From: CAYFJO01 sp964343305
GTDB lineage: Bacteria > Planctomycetota > Planctomycetia > Pirellulales > Pirellulaceae
DNA length: 13,015 nucleotides
Assembly (NCBI GenBank): GCA_964343305.1
Contig: CAYFJO010000307.1
Span: 1 to 13,015, forward strand
Reading direction: 5' to 3'
Made by a program: the position numbers and the translations under genes. The first letter of the stretch is position 1; the number at the start of each line of letters is the position of its first letter. Below, piece after piece: positions 1-7,052 of the stretch. A model generated the notes under the pieces. That model searched no databases and was not told the origin of the DNA. It was given only the letters and a program-made list of their open reading frames with translations.

Positions 1-62
1 CGTCTCCGTCTCGGTGAGACGCACAAAGCCGGAGTACTGGTAAAGCTATAAGGTGCAATAGA

Positions 63-229
63 CCGACGCACTTTAAGCAAGAGCCGAAACTGCGTCGAAT
101 TCATCGACCTATGGGTCTTCGGCGTTTCACTCCGACGCACCTTGGTAACGTCTGTTCGTGCAGTCGGGCGATGTGACCCAGAGGGTTTTTGAGTGGACTA
201 AAAGTGCACGGGTCTAATTCACCGACGCA
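63..229. repeat. Iterated CCGACGCA motif
   Basis: The octamer CCGACGCA occurs at 63-70, 132-139 and 222-229 in the same orientation. A seven-base inverted copy (TGCGTCG) lies at 91-97 and could pair with the copies at 64-70 or 133-139. A related GACGCAC sits at 18-24. Two copies are followed by C and pyrimidine-rich sequence (CACTTT, CACCTT) and the third by GTTTA. Spacing is irregular (69 and 90 bases), so this is not a tandem repeat. It could be a set of protein-binding sites or chance recurrence; the sequence alone does not decide. Confidence 0.3.
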
Positions 230-238
230 GTTTAGAGA

Positions 239-402
239 CGCTGAGTTGCCACACCGGCTTGTCCAATCTCAGCGACTTGACGTTGATGCGAACTGCGAGC
301 GGTGTGGTCGACCAACGGCAGTACAAATCAGTTGGCAGCCGGGGTCTTGGTCAGTAGAGGAGTCCACAGAGTTGCAATTGCCCCGCAATTTTCGCTGTGG
401 AC
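239..402 (+). promoter_or_regulatory. Inverted-repeat cluster, possible structured 5' leader RNA
   Basis: Four perfect inverted repeats lie together. CGCTGAG at 239-245 pairs with CTCAGCG at 268-274. CCACACCG at 249-256 pairs with CGGTGTGG at 300-307; its left arm falls inside the loop of the first pair, the topology of an H-type pseudoknot or of two alternative folds. GTCCACAG at 362-369 pairs with CTGTGGAC at 395-402 and encloses a six-pair hairpin AATTGC/GCAATT (376-381/385-390) with a three-base loop. A ten-base palindrome TGGTCGACCA sits at 305-314. A T-run (416-420) comes too late for a canonical terminator. The strand is assumed from the downstream gene. Confidence 0.3.
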
Positions 403-501
403 AAGATCGAAATAGTTTTTAGGAATCATTTTCTCTATATTGGGTTCGTCGCTGTCGGCAAAAGACAACGATTTTGAATCTTCATTGTTGTTGCAATCTT
501 C

Positions 502-518
502 CGAGTAGGAACGACTCG
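502..518 (+). promoter_or_regulatory. Small hairpin with a Shine-Dalgarno-like loop
   Basis: CGAGT at 502-506 pairs with ACTCG at 514-518. The seven-base loop contains AGGA (507-510), the best ribosome-site candidate for the ATG at 523, although its spacing of 12 bases is long. The stem has only five pairs, so it may be incidental. Confidence 0.2.
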
Positions 519-522
519 CACT

Positions 523-1827
523 ATGTTTCATTTTGAAAAAGCTCTCGATGGAGGACGTGCATTTCACCGACGACATCTGCTAACCGCGGGGGGAATTGCC
601 GGTCTTGGGTTATCCTTACCGCATCTACTTCGAGCGGAGAAAGTTGCTGAGGCGCGTTCGGCGCGGAAGTCAGTGATTATGGTCTTCCTGGAAGGCGGGC
701 CATCACATCAAGATACATGGGACATGAAGCCGAACGCTCCACGTGAACTGCGTGGCGAATTTAGTCCCATCGATACGTCCGTGCCTGGTATTCAAGTTTG
801 CGAACATTTGCCCCAACTCGCCCGCCACATGGACAAGTTCGCCGTCGTGCGGTCGATTGTCGACAGCTTTGGACAACACAGCGCCTATCAGTGTGAAACT
901 GGACGTACCAATCGCCCTGAGCCTGCGGGCGGGTGGCCGTCGATGGGAGCGTCGCTGGAGAAGTCGATGGGGCCGCGGGTCAAGGGAGTGCCGTGCTCGG
1001 TAGCCATGTCGCCACATACGAGAGCTACGGGGGGATTCTTTGGTCCCGCGTACACCCCCTTCAAGCCGACGCAAACAGGTTTGGCGGACATGAACCTTGA
1101 CGCAACGTTGACGCTCGATCGCTTGGACGATCGCCTCGCGCTGCTGGGGCAAATTGATCAATTGCGACGGCAAGTGGATCAATCCGGGACGATGGACGCG
1201 CTCGATCGACATCACCACACTGCTTTTGATGTCTTGGCAAATCCGAAATTGGTCGATGCACTCGACTTGGCGCAAGCAGCGAAAGATCGCGAGCGATATC
1301 GTCGTGGACTTCACATGCGGTATTTTCATCACGCGGATCGTTTTCTATCGGCACGCCGTCTGGTCGAAGCCGGAGTGCGGTATGTCATGATCAGCCTGTG
1401 GCCGTTCGATACGCACGTGGACAATTTCAATCGCTTGAAACGGGATTTATTGCCGGCATTGGACAACGGGTTGACCAACCTGGTGACGGATTTGCATGAA
1501 CGTGGCTTGGCCGACGATGTGTCGGTCATCGCCTGGGGCGAGTTTGGTCGTTCGCCGAAGCTGCAAGGAACGAACGGACGTGATCATTGGCCAAAAGTGA
1601 ATTCGGCTTTATTGGCCGGTGGCGGCATGCAGACCGGCCAAGTGATCGGGGCTACCGACCGAATCGCTGGTGAAGTCGTTTCGCGACCTGTCTACACGGG
1701 GGAAATCTTTTCAACGCTTTACCATAACTGTCGCATCGACAGTTCGACGCTGACCGGCAAAGACCTGCAAGGCCGGCCGTTGAACCTGGTGGATCCCAGC
1801 TATCGCCCGTTGCGCGAACTGGTATGA
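523..1827 (+). CDS. DUF1501 domain-containing protein, Tat-exported
   Basis: The 434-residue protein has a twin-arginine signal near residues 14-37: an RRHLL motif, then a glycine/leucine-rich hydrophobic stretch ending near LLRAEK. The rest reads as a full-length DUF1501 protein, a family with an alkaline-phosphatase/sulfatase-like fold that is very common in planctomycetes and whose activity is largely uncharacterised. Visible family motifs are LEGGPSHQDTWDMKP (56-70), GQHSAYQCETGR (117-128), DTHVDN (296-301), WGEFGRSPK (338-346) and GRDHWP (352-357). The conserved Asp/His positions suggest a metal-binding fold. The ATG at 523 fits the Tat signal well, but the ribosome site is weak (AGGA, 12 bases away). 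The usual partner, a DUF1549/DUF1553 cytochrome-type gene directly upstream, is absent, so this copy is an orphan or lies apart. The family call is secure; the molecular function is unknown. Confidence 0.92.
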   Translation: MFHFEKALDGGRAFHRRHLLTAGGIAGLGLSLPHLLRAEKVAEARSARKSVIMVFLEGGPSHQDTWDMKPNAPRELRGEFSPIDTSVPGIQVCEHLPQLARHMDKFAVVRSIVDSFGQHSAYQCETGRTNRPEPAGGWPSMGASLEKSMGPRVKGVPCSVAMSPHTRATGGFFGPAYTPFKPTQTGLADMNLDATLTLDRLDDRLALLGQIDQLRRQVDQSGTMDALDRHHHTAFDVLANPKLVDALDLAQAAKDRERYRRGLHMRYFHHADRFLSARRLVEAGVRYVMISLWPFDTHVDNFNRLKRDLLPALDNGLTNLVTDLHERGLADDVSVIAWGEFGRSPKLQGTNGRDHWPKVNSALLAGGGMQTGQVIGATDRIAGEVVSRPVYTGEIFSTLYHNCRIDSSTLTGKDLQGRPLNLVDPSYRPLRELV

Positions 1828-1864
1828 GAGATCGATCAAGCGGCGTGGACTGTTCGGTGAAGTA

Positions 1865-2071
1865 TCAGCCGGCAGCGGATTCGGCCCGTTGCATCCGGTA
1901 CGCTCGCTGCTTGAAAACGAACTGTGGATACTCGATATCCTGTGGCGGCAACAAGAACTTTTTCCCCGTCAGCAGATACCAGACGTGCTCGACCATGGCG
2001 TAGGCGAAGCCCAACCATTGCAAAGAACGCCGTGGCTGACCTAAGTAACGGCAGGTCTTTATCCGATCGGC
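1865..2071 (-). pseudogene. Remnant of an unrecognised gene (C-terminal fragment)
   Basis: On the minus strand a frame stays open from about 2106 to a TGA at 1865-1867. From about 2071 it reads like genuine protein: RRSLQWLGFAYAMVEHVWYL, then TGKKFLLPPQD, then YPQFVFKQRAYRMQRAE before the stop. It is rich in aromatic residues, including three Trp in the first third, which is unusual for a random frame. There is no plausible start or ribosome site, so it looks like the 3' end of a gene whose 5' part is lost. I do not recognise the family. The mirrored plus-strand frame is also open to a TAA near 2041, so the direction is preferred but not certain. Confidence 0.3.
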
Positions 2072-2151
2072 AGCGTCTATTCTCGTGGTGGAATCTCGAC
2101 TTCAGTGAGTTTCGCCGTGAGGTCAAGAAACTATCAAAACGAGATATTCCT
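2065..2151 (+). pseudogene. Possible restriction-modification methylase C-terminal remnant
   Basis: In the plus strand a short island reads SDRQRLFSWWNLDFSEF, followed by RREVKKLSKRDIP. It resembles from memory the near-C-terminal segment of large Eco57I/type IIG-like restriction-modification methylases, where a WxLDF..FR.E.KK.FK..IP pattern occurs. The resemblance ends abruptly near 2151, where the continuation DYCLTVRFF no longer fits, and nothing upstream in the frame looks related. If correct, only about 29 codons remain. It abuts the minus-strand remnant around 2065-2071, suggesting a junction between two unrelated decayed pieces. The family is remembered, not searched. Confidence 0.25.
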
Positions 2152-2196
2152 GACTATTGTCTAACGGTACGGTTCTTTCATTTAAACACGCGAGAG

Positions 2197-3936
2197 TTAT
2201 TTGAACACAGCATCGGCCTTGATATCGGCCTCCATGCCTGCATGCAAAGGTGCCATGAAGTCGTTGTACTCTTTAGCTGCCTGTTTAGATTCTGCAGATC
2301 CGCGACCATGAGTCCTTGATGCTCTCCCCCATGCACTCCATAATTCGCGACGCTTGGTTTCTTTTTCCTTTGTTAAGTACTTATCGTGAATAGCCGCGAC
2401 TGCGCGTCTCTGCTCCAAGGTCATTTTTTCACTGGCAAGCGTTGGCGGCAAGAATTGAACGCGCTGGTAAAGATCAGCGTCTGCTTGGTTGAAAGAAATC
2501 TTAAAACTGTCAGTTCGAAATGGAGACGCGGGTAAGCCTTCTTTGTTATAAAGATTGGCATAGGGATAGCCATGGTAGCCGTAACGCACTGCAACCGGAC
2601 TTGTAACCTTCGGAGAACGGACTTGGACTCGGTCACCCTTTATATTAGCATCAGCTGGATAGAACTTTTCATCCGCGCCGGCAATCTCGAAACCGTGTAG
2701 CATATCAGCAGTCAGCTTGCGACCCGCCAGTTCTAATTCTTTGGCAATAAGCCCTGACTCACAATGATCGAATCTCAATGTTGCAACTGATTCGTCAATG
2801 ACCATATTCTTAAAGATGGGGCCGCTATAGACGATGTCTTCCCCATATCCGATCTTGCGGGCTGCCAGTACCAAACGTTCGCTCACGGGGATCTTCTGCG
2901 GTGGATGTATATCGCGAGGATCCCCGAGATCAATGGCAACCGCCATGCCCGTTTTCGGTAATGATAACGCTGCCGTTTGAGCATCTCTCAATACAGGATA
3001 AGTGATTCTGTGCATATATGGATTGCGTTCGTATCCGGCTAACTGGACAAAGAGAAACGGCAAATCAGGATCTCCGAAATCGTTGCGCCAACCTTCGATC
3101 ATCAGCTTAAATTTCTTCCCATAACCAAGTGCAAGATCGAGGTTGATTGCATCGCTCTCACCCTGATACCAGATAAAGCCTTTGATCGGGAAATCCTTGA
3201 TACTGCCAATCATCGCGTTGTACATGTTACGCGCCGGCCGCGTTTCACCTCGAGCCTTGACGGAATACGGCGGTTCCCAGAATTTGATGAAACTTCCACC
3301 TTTGTTGGCATCGATCAGGCCGACAGGAATGTTCAGGTGTTTCTGCAGGCGCTCGGCAAAGACAAAACCGACAGCGGACATTCGAGGTATCACCTCTTTG
3401 GAGCAGGGCTGCCATTTCCCCTTGAAAACCTCATCATCCTCAACTGGGATATCTATGGCTCCGGGAAGAGTTGAAACTTTCTTAATCAGAACAACACGTA
3501 AGTCTCTATTGGCAGAGTTGGCGTTAACAATTTCGGAATATTGTTTGGCAATAGCCGGATCCCACCTCCACTTCATGTAAACACTAACATCATAATCCAT
3601 ATTGGATTGACCGCCGCAGAGCCAGATATCACCAACAAGGACACTCCTAAATTCGATGGTATTGGAGCCGGTAATATTCATGTCAAAGGGGCCGCCGGCT
3701 TTCATCGGTTGCAAGGTAATCTTCCATTTGCCGTTATCTGCCGTGGTCGATACTTCTTGGTTGTTGATTGAAACAGTGACTTTTTCTCCATTGTCTGCGG
3801 TTCCCCAGACATGAACGGGTTTGTTCCTCTGCATGATCATGTCGCTGCTGAAGATCTTTGAGACTTTCACCTCAGCAAAAACACTGAAGGGACTCGTCAT
3901 CATTAGACCGGCGACGATAATTTGAGTCCAATTCAT
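2197..3936 (-). CDS. Sialate O-acetylesterase-type carbohydrate esterase, secreted
   Basis: This is a 579-residue protein with the start taken as the ATG at 3936, which has a good ribosome site (AAGGA at 3947-3943, six bases away) and opens a Sec signal peptide (MNWTQIIVAGLMMTSPFSVFA). An upstream in-frame extension to 4050 lacks these features. After a beta-rich N-terminal part, the SGNH-type core shows GGQSNM (nucleophile Ser about 111), WYQGES (257-262) and DPRDIHP (340-346), supplying the Asp/His pair. This family removes O-acetyl groups from sialic acids or, in environmental bacteria, from other acetylated glycans. The usual C-terminal end (SPFRTDSFK) is followed by about 80 extra charged, helix-prone residues. 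Base composition is lower in GC than neighbours (28 and 29 G/C in the lines 3121-3180 and 3601-3660). It lies 184 bases after the propeller gene on the same strand. The family call is strong; the substrate is inferred only. Confidence 0.9.
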   Translation of the reverse strand: MNWTQIIVAGLMMTSPFSVFAEVKVSKIFSSDMIMQRNKPVHVWGTADNGEKVTVSINNQEVSTTADNGKWKITLQPMKAGGPFDMNITGSNTIEFRSVLVGDIWLCGGQSNMDYDVSVYMKWRWDPAIAKQYSEIVNANSANRDLRVVLIKKVSTLPGAIDIPVEDDEVFKGKWQPCSKEVIPRMSAVGFVFAERLQKHLNIPVGLIDANKGGSFIKFWEPPYSVKARGETRPARNMYNAMIGSIKDFPIKGFIWYQGESDAINLDLALGYGKKFKLMIEGWRNDFGDPDLPFLFVQLAGYERNPYMHRITYPVLRDAQTAALSLPKTGMAVAIDLGDPRDIHPPQKIPVSERLVLAARKIGYGEDIVYSGPIFKNMVIDESVATLRFDHCESGLIAKELELAGRKLTADMLHGFEIAGADEKFYPADANIKGDRVQVRSPKVTSPVAVRYGYHGYPYANLYNKEGLPASPFRTDSFKISFNQADADLYQRVQFLPPTLASEKMTLEQRRAVAAIHDKYLTKEKETKRRELWSAWGRASRTHGRGSAESKQAAKEYNDFMAPLHAGMEADIKADAVFK

Positions 3937-4120
3937 AGGTATTCCTTTTCCGTTCAGTAATAACGTTCGGTTCTCTTCTTGCAGAGTGACAGCCGTATTC
4001 CTAGACAGCGAGTGGATCCGATTGAAGCCGCAGTCCACACAACAACGCATGCATGGTGCGCATTCACCTTGGTGGTGGAATTGGCAGTCCCTATGATGGA
4101 TCGCAACGATCTCTCCGTGA

Positions 4121-6904
4121 TTATTCTCTCGACTGCAAACATATCAGTTTGCCCTCGCGTGTGGCGATGAAGAGTCTTCCTCCGGCGGCGGACATGCCCA
4201 GGAACGCCGGGTAGCCATTCACGGGCATTTTGCTCACGACCGTCCCGTCTCTTCTGGAGACGACCCACAACTCTGGTGCCTTCTTGATGCGCTGGTAGTG
4301 CCCAACGCAAAAGACGTGTTGCTGTGTCAGAACCATGTCGTCCACGACCAGTTCGATCGGGTCGGACGTCCACAGCGGCTTCTTCGGCTCCGTGTTGATC
4401 GCCATCAGATGCAGCCAGCCCTTATTCGCCCAGCCCTGGCCCTTGAGTTTAAAAATGTACGCCAGTGTCAGCGAGTCATCAAATGCCAGCACACGAGCAT
4501 CGAGATTTCGACCGAACCTTCTGCGAGTGAAACCGTGCCAGTTGTCCTCGTTCGTGCGCGGAATGCTGTTGCCCTTGATGACCGAATCGTAAGAGATCAA
4601 CAGGTCTCGACCGTAGGGAGTGGCTTGTTTTCCTAAAGCAATCTCGCCGGGGTGATCGACTTCGACAATCTCACCGGTCTCGGGCTTGAACGCGAGTCCG
4701 CCACCCTCGTAACTGACATAGGCCGTGCCATTGGCGATCAACACATCCGATGTCAGAGCCCACTTCGATTCCAGCTTTTCCCGCCCTCCGATGAAAAACT
4801 CCCGAGGTGCAGCGAGCAGCTTGTAGACCAGAGTGCCCTTCTTGGCGTCAAGACAATAAACCCAGCCGTCCCTTGCCGCGACCAGGCACAGTCCCCTGTA
4901 AAGCGTCGGCGGATAGTCCACCCGTCCGCCCACGTGAAAAACCCACTTCTCTTTCCCTTTGGCGGCGTCCAGCGCCACGATGCGCTGGCCGTCAATGTCG
5001 GAAACCACGACCAACCCATAGGCGGAAACCGCCTGCGTCAAGCCGGTGCGCTGGCTGCTCATCACACCGAAGGTCTTTCCACTCCGACCCACCGATGCTT
5101 CCCAGGATTTCACGAACTGAGTACCGAGCCTCGACTTCGTAAAATTGCCGCCTGCGGCATTCCCACGAAACATGGGCCAGTCATCCGGCTTGGTCTCCGC
5201 GCTCGTTGTTGCTCTTGCGAATGTCTTGAGAGTGCTCTCGCCCGGACCTTCTTTCAATGTTGCATCAGCGGGACCGACTGCGGTGATTGGGCCGCTCTTC
5301 CGGCTTGGAAAGTTGTAAACCAGACCGTTCCCGGAAGTCATCCCAAAGAAACATGCGGGGTGAGGCATTTTGTTCAGTGATGATTCGAGGGTCTTCTTGT
5401 TGATCCAAAGATCGTAATAGGCGATGTAATCACCCAGCTGCAGCTCGGGAAAGCATCCATGATAATCGCCTGCGTTCTTCAGAACGCGGTTTTCGATCTC
5501 GACATTTCCCGTTCCCAGATTTAGCCGGGTGACGACAACCTCATCGGCGTAGCTTCCTTCCTGATTGTGGCGATAGTACATCAGCAAATTGTCGTCTACG
5601 GTCGTTAACTTGACCTTACTGGCATTGAAATAACGCTCGTTCGTGGAGATGCGCACCTTCCAGGTGTAGCTCCACCGCACCGTGCCGTCGGTCGGATTGA
5701 GGATTGCGATTCGGCACTCATCTCTGCTGCCGCCGCGCCTGGCCGTATCCTTCATGCGCATCATCAGGTAATCGCCGGCCCGCGACAACGAGCCGAGCGG
5801 GGCGGGTTGCTTTGGAATGGGTTTCGTCCATCGCTCAAGACCGTCAGCAAGCCTCCTCGATTGCAGATTGGCCCCATCGCAGAAATAGATGTTGTCCCTG
5901 ATGATGGTACCGCGCATCGGCTGGTACTGATGCTTGGGAAACTTCCACAAAAACTCGCCTGTCTTCGTGGAGTAGATATCTCCGCCGACAGAGAGCAGGT
6001 CATCGTTCAGGAGTGAGATGCGGGCTTCACGATGCACGCTCGGAACGACTTCGGAGAGGACTCTCCCAGTGGCGCTGTCCAATCGGAAGACCTTGTCGTT
6101 GCCGCATCTGGCGAACAAGCGGCCATCACTAGTAATGGCGAGTCCGTTGTAACGGTTCCATCCGCCGGGCGCCTCCCAGGTCCAGAGGGTCCGGCCATTA
6201 TAGGCATCTCGCGCGAAGACCACTGCGGCGCTCTTGTTCAAGTCGCCTTCGTCAAGTTCCAGCCGTTCCATGTAAAAGAGCTTGCCGTCACCAGTTGCGA
6301 TGCCGGTGTAACCAAGGGCGATCTGCGAGCGAGGGCCCGCTTGCCATTTCAGAGCAAGCGGCAGCTTCCACTGGGCGGGCTTGAGTGGCTTGCGAAAGGA
6401 CGCTTCCCAGCCGGATACCTTGACTGGCTGCATGTCGAGCTGTTTCGCTCTTGCCGCAACACCTTTCGGCAATCTGCGGAACATGACCACGCCACGCGGC
6501 GTGAGGATCCGATAGATGTCTGCCAAGGCCACTCGGTCCAATGACGCTGGGTCTTCGATGACGATGAGATTGAACAATTTGGAACTGTAGGCCTGCGCGT
6601 CAAACGACTCATTGCGCACACCCAGTTGATCGCGTCCGCCCCTCCGGGCGACTCTCATCCCCCAAGTGCGTGTTTTCTCGTGATCCGGTTGAAGCATCTG
6701 CACATAAAGCGAACTCTTATCCGCAAGCGCCTCGGCAATCGCTGGTGACTTCGCGCCCACCACCAGACACAGCCCACCGGAGACATTGGACTGATTCAGA
6801 ATGCCCTGCACGTCTTCTCGATGAGGTTGGGCGAATGCGAGATCGCCGACGAGCGCTCCCACCAAAACCGCCAGACATGCAACGGACAGTCTGTGCATTT
6901 TCAT
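4121..6904 (-). CDS. Methyltransferase-like domain fused to a PQQ-like beta-propeller
   Basis: The start at 6904 (third codon of the longest frame) is preferred because GGAG at 6915-6912 lies seven bases upstream; the ATG at 6910 is only one base from it. The 927-residue protein has a Sec signal (VACLAVLVGALVGDLAFAQ). Residues about 28-173 resemble a class I methyltransferase fold: GLCLVVGAKSPAIAEAL at motif I, FNLIVIEDP at the motif II-like strand, and ILTPRGVVMF in the later strand. Motif I lacks the usual GxGxG, so SAM binding is doubtful. The rest is propeller: repeats such as ARDAYNGRTLWTWEA and LDSATGRVL, then after a linker the typical opening DDWPMFRGN (575-583) and repeats like VALDAAKGKEKW and YCLDAKKGTLVY. 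These PQQ-like repeats often serve as structural or ligand-binding scaffolds rather than dehydrogenases. The protein is probably periplasmic, and its role is unknown. Confidence 0.85.
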   Translation of the reverse strand: MKMHRLSVACLAVLVGALVGDLAFAQPHREDVQGILNQSNVSGGLCLVVGAKSPAIAEALADKSSLYVQMLQPDHEKTRTWGMRVARRGGRDQLGVRNESFDAQAYSSKLFNLIVIEDPASLDRVALADIYRILTPRGVVMFRRLPKGVAARAKQLDMQPVKVSGWEASFRKPLKPAQWKLPLALKWQAGPRSQIALGYTGIATGDGKLFYMERLELDEGDLNKSAAVVFARDAYNGRTLWTWEAPGGWNRYNGLAITSDGRLFARCGNDKVFRLDSATGRVLSEVVPSVHREARISLLNDDLLSVGGDIYSTKTGEFLWKFPKHQYQPMRGTIIRDNIYFCDGANLQSRRLADGLERWTKPIPKQPAPLGSLSRAGDYLMMRMKDTARRGGSRDECRIAILNPTDGTVRWSYTWKVRISTNERYFNASKVKLTTVDDNLLMYYRHNQEGSYADEVVVTRLNLGTGNVEIENRVLKNAGDYHGCFPELQLGDYIAYYDLWINKKTLESSLNKMPHPACFFGMTSGNGLVYNFPSRKSGPITAVGPADATLKEGPGESTLKTFARATTSAETKPDDWPMFRGNAAGGNFTKSRLGTQFVKSWEASVGRSGKTFGVMSSQRTGLTQAVSAYGLVVVSDIDGQRIVALDAAKGKEKWVFHVGGRVDYPPTLYRGLCLVAARDGWVYCLDAKKGTLVYKLLAAPREFFIGGREKLESKWALTSDVLIANGTAYVSYEGGGLAFKPETGEIVEVDHPGEIALGKQATPYGRDLLISYDSVIKGNSIPRTNEDNWHGFTRRRFGRNLDARVLAFDDSLTLAYIFKLKGQGWANKGWLHLMAINTEPKKPLWTSDPIELVVDDMVLTQQHVFCVGHYQRIKKAPELWVVSRRDGTVVSKMPVNGYPAFLGMSAAGGRLFIATREGKLICLQSRE

Positions 6905-6911
6905 CGACATG

Positions 6912-6915
6912 CTCC
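6912..6915 (-). promoter_or_regulatory. Ribosome-binding site selecting the start at 6904
   Basis: On the minus strand GGAG (6915-6912) is followed by seven bases and then ATG at 6904-6902. The competing ATG at 6910-6908 lies one base from GGAG, too close for normal initiation, so the third codon of the longest frame is the better start. Confidence 0.5.
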
Positions 6916-6949
6916 AGGTTGAATCTGTTCTAGTTGCTGCGTGTGTTCA

Positions 6950-6994
6950 GCGGCGAAGCCGCGACAGCATGTAGCCCTCGGCGTAAGCCGTGGG
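6950..6994. repeat. REP-like intergenic double hairpin
   Basis: Two GC-rich hairpins lie between consecutive minus-strand genes. The first is GCGGC-GAA-GCCGC (6950-6962). The second is CCCTCGGC-GTAA-GCCGTGGG (6975-6994), with one T-T mismatch at 6978/6991. They are joined by GACAGCATGTAG. From memory, elements with CATGTAGCCC...GGCGTAAGCCG occur many times in planctomycete genomes, so I read it as a dispersed repetitive extragenic element. It is the only copy in the window. It sits between the DUF6807 gene and the propeller gene and could cause partial termination or protect mRNA ends. It has no T-run, so it is not a classical terminator. Confidence 0.6.
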
Positions 6995-7052
6995 ATCCAA
7001 TTAGTTTTCAATGCCGCTTCGCCCGACCAAAGAAAACGAGAGTGTGGTTTCA

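Larger units (their letters stand above)
1..522. other. Non-coding leader region upstream of the DUF1501 gene
   Basis: I see no convincing gene on either strand here. The open frames present (for example 189-422 plus and 328-576 minus) are short and do not read like protein. The stretch is comparatively AT-rich near the gene: 421-480 has 24 G/C in 60 by hand count. It carries several short repeats: a small perfect hairpin at 7-12/16-21 (CGTCTC, loop GGT, GAGACG), three direct copies of CCGACGCA, and a group of inverted repeats at 239-402, listed separately. No clear -35/-10 pair stands out. It probably holds the promoter and 5' untranslated region of the gene starting at 523. Confidence 0.55.

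Noticed and set aside
189..422. A 77-codon plus-strand frame upstream of the DUF1501 gene
   Set aside because: No motif or ribosome site, and it runs straight through the inverted repeats; read as non-coding.
703..1332. A 209-codon minus-strand open frame inside the DUF1501 gene
   Set aside because: It is fully antisense to a well-supported gene and its translation shows no protein-like motif.
3937..4050. N-terminal extension of the esterase to position 4050
   Set aside because: The added 38 residues are not signal-like, while ATG 3936 has a good ribosome site and opens a clean signal peptide.
4099..4111. Hairpin GATCG-CAA-CGATC just after the propeller gene stop, considered as a terminator
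   Set aside because: Only five pairs and no T-run on the minus strand.
3954..4373. A 139-codon minus-strand frame overlapping the end of the propeller gene and the following gap
   Set aside because: Out of frame with the real gene, very Arg-rich, and most of it lies inside the propeller coding sequence.
4652..5380. A 242-codon plus-strand open frame opposite the PQQ-propeller gene
   Set aside because: Antisense shadow; the composition does not resemble a folded protein.
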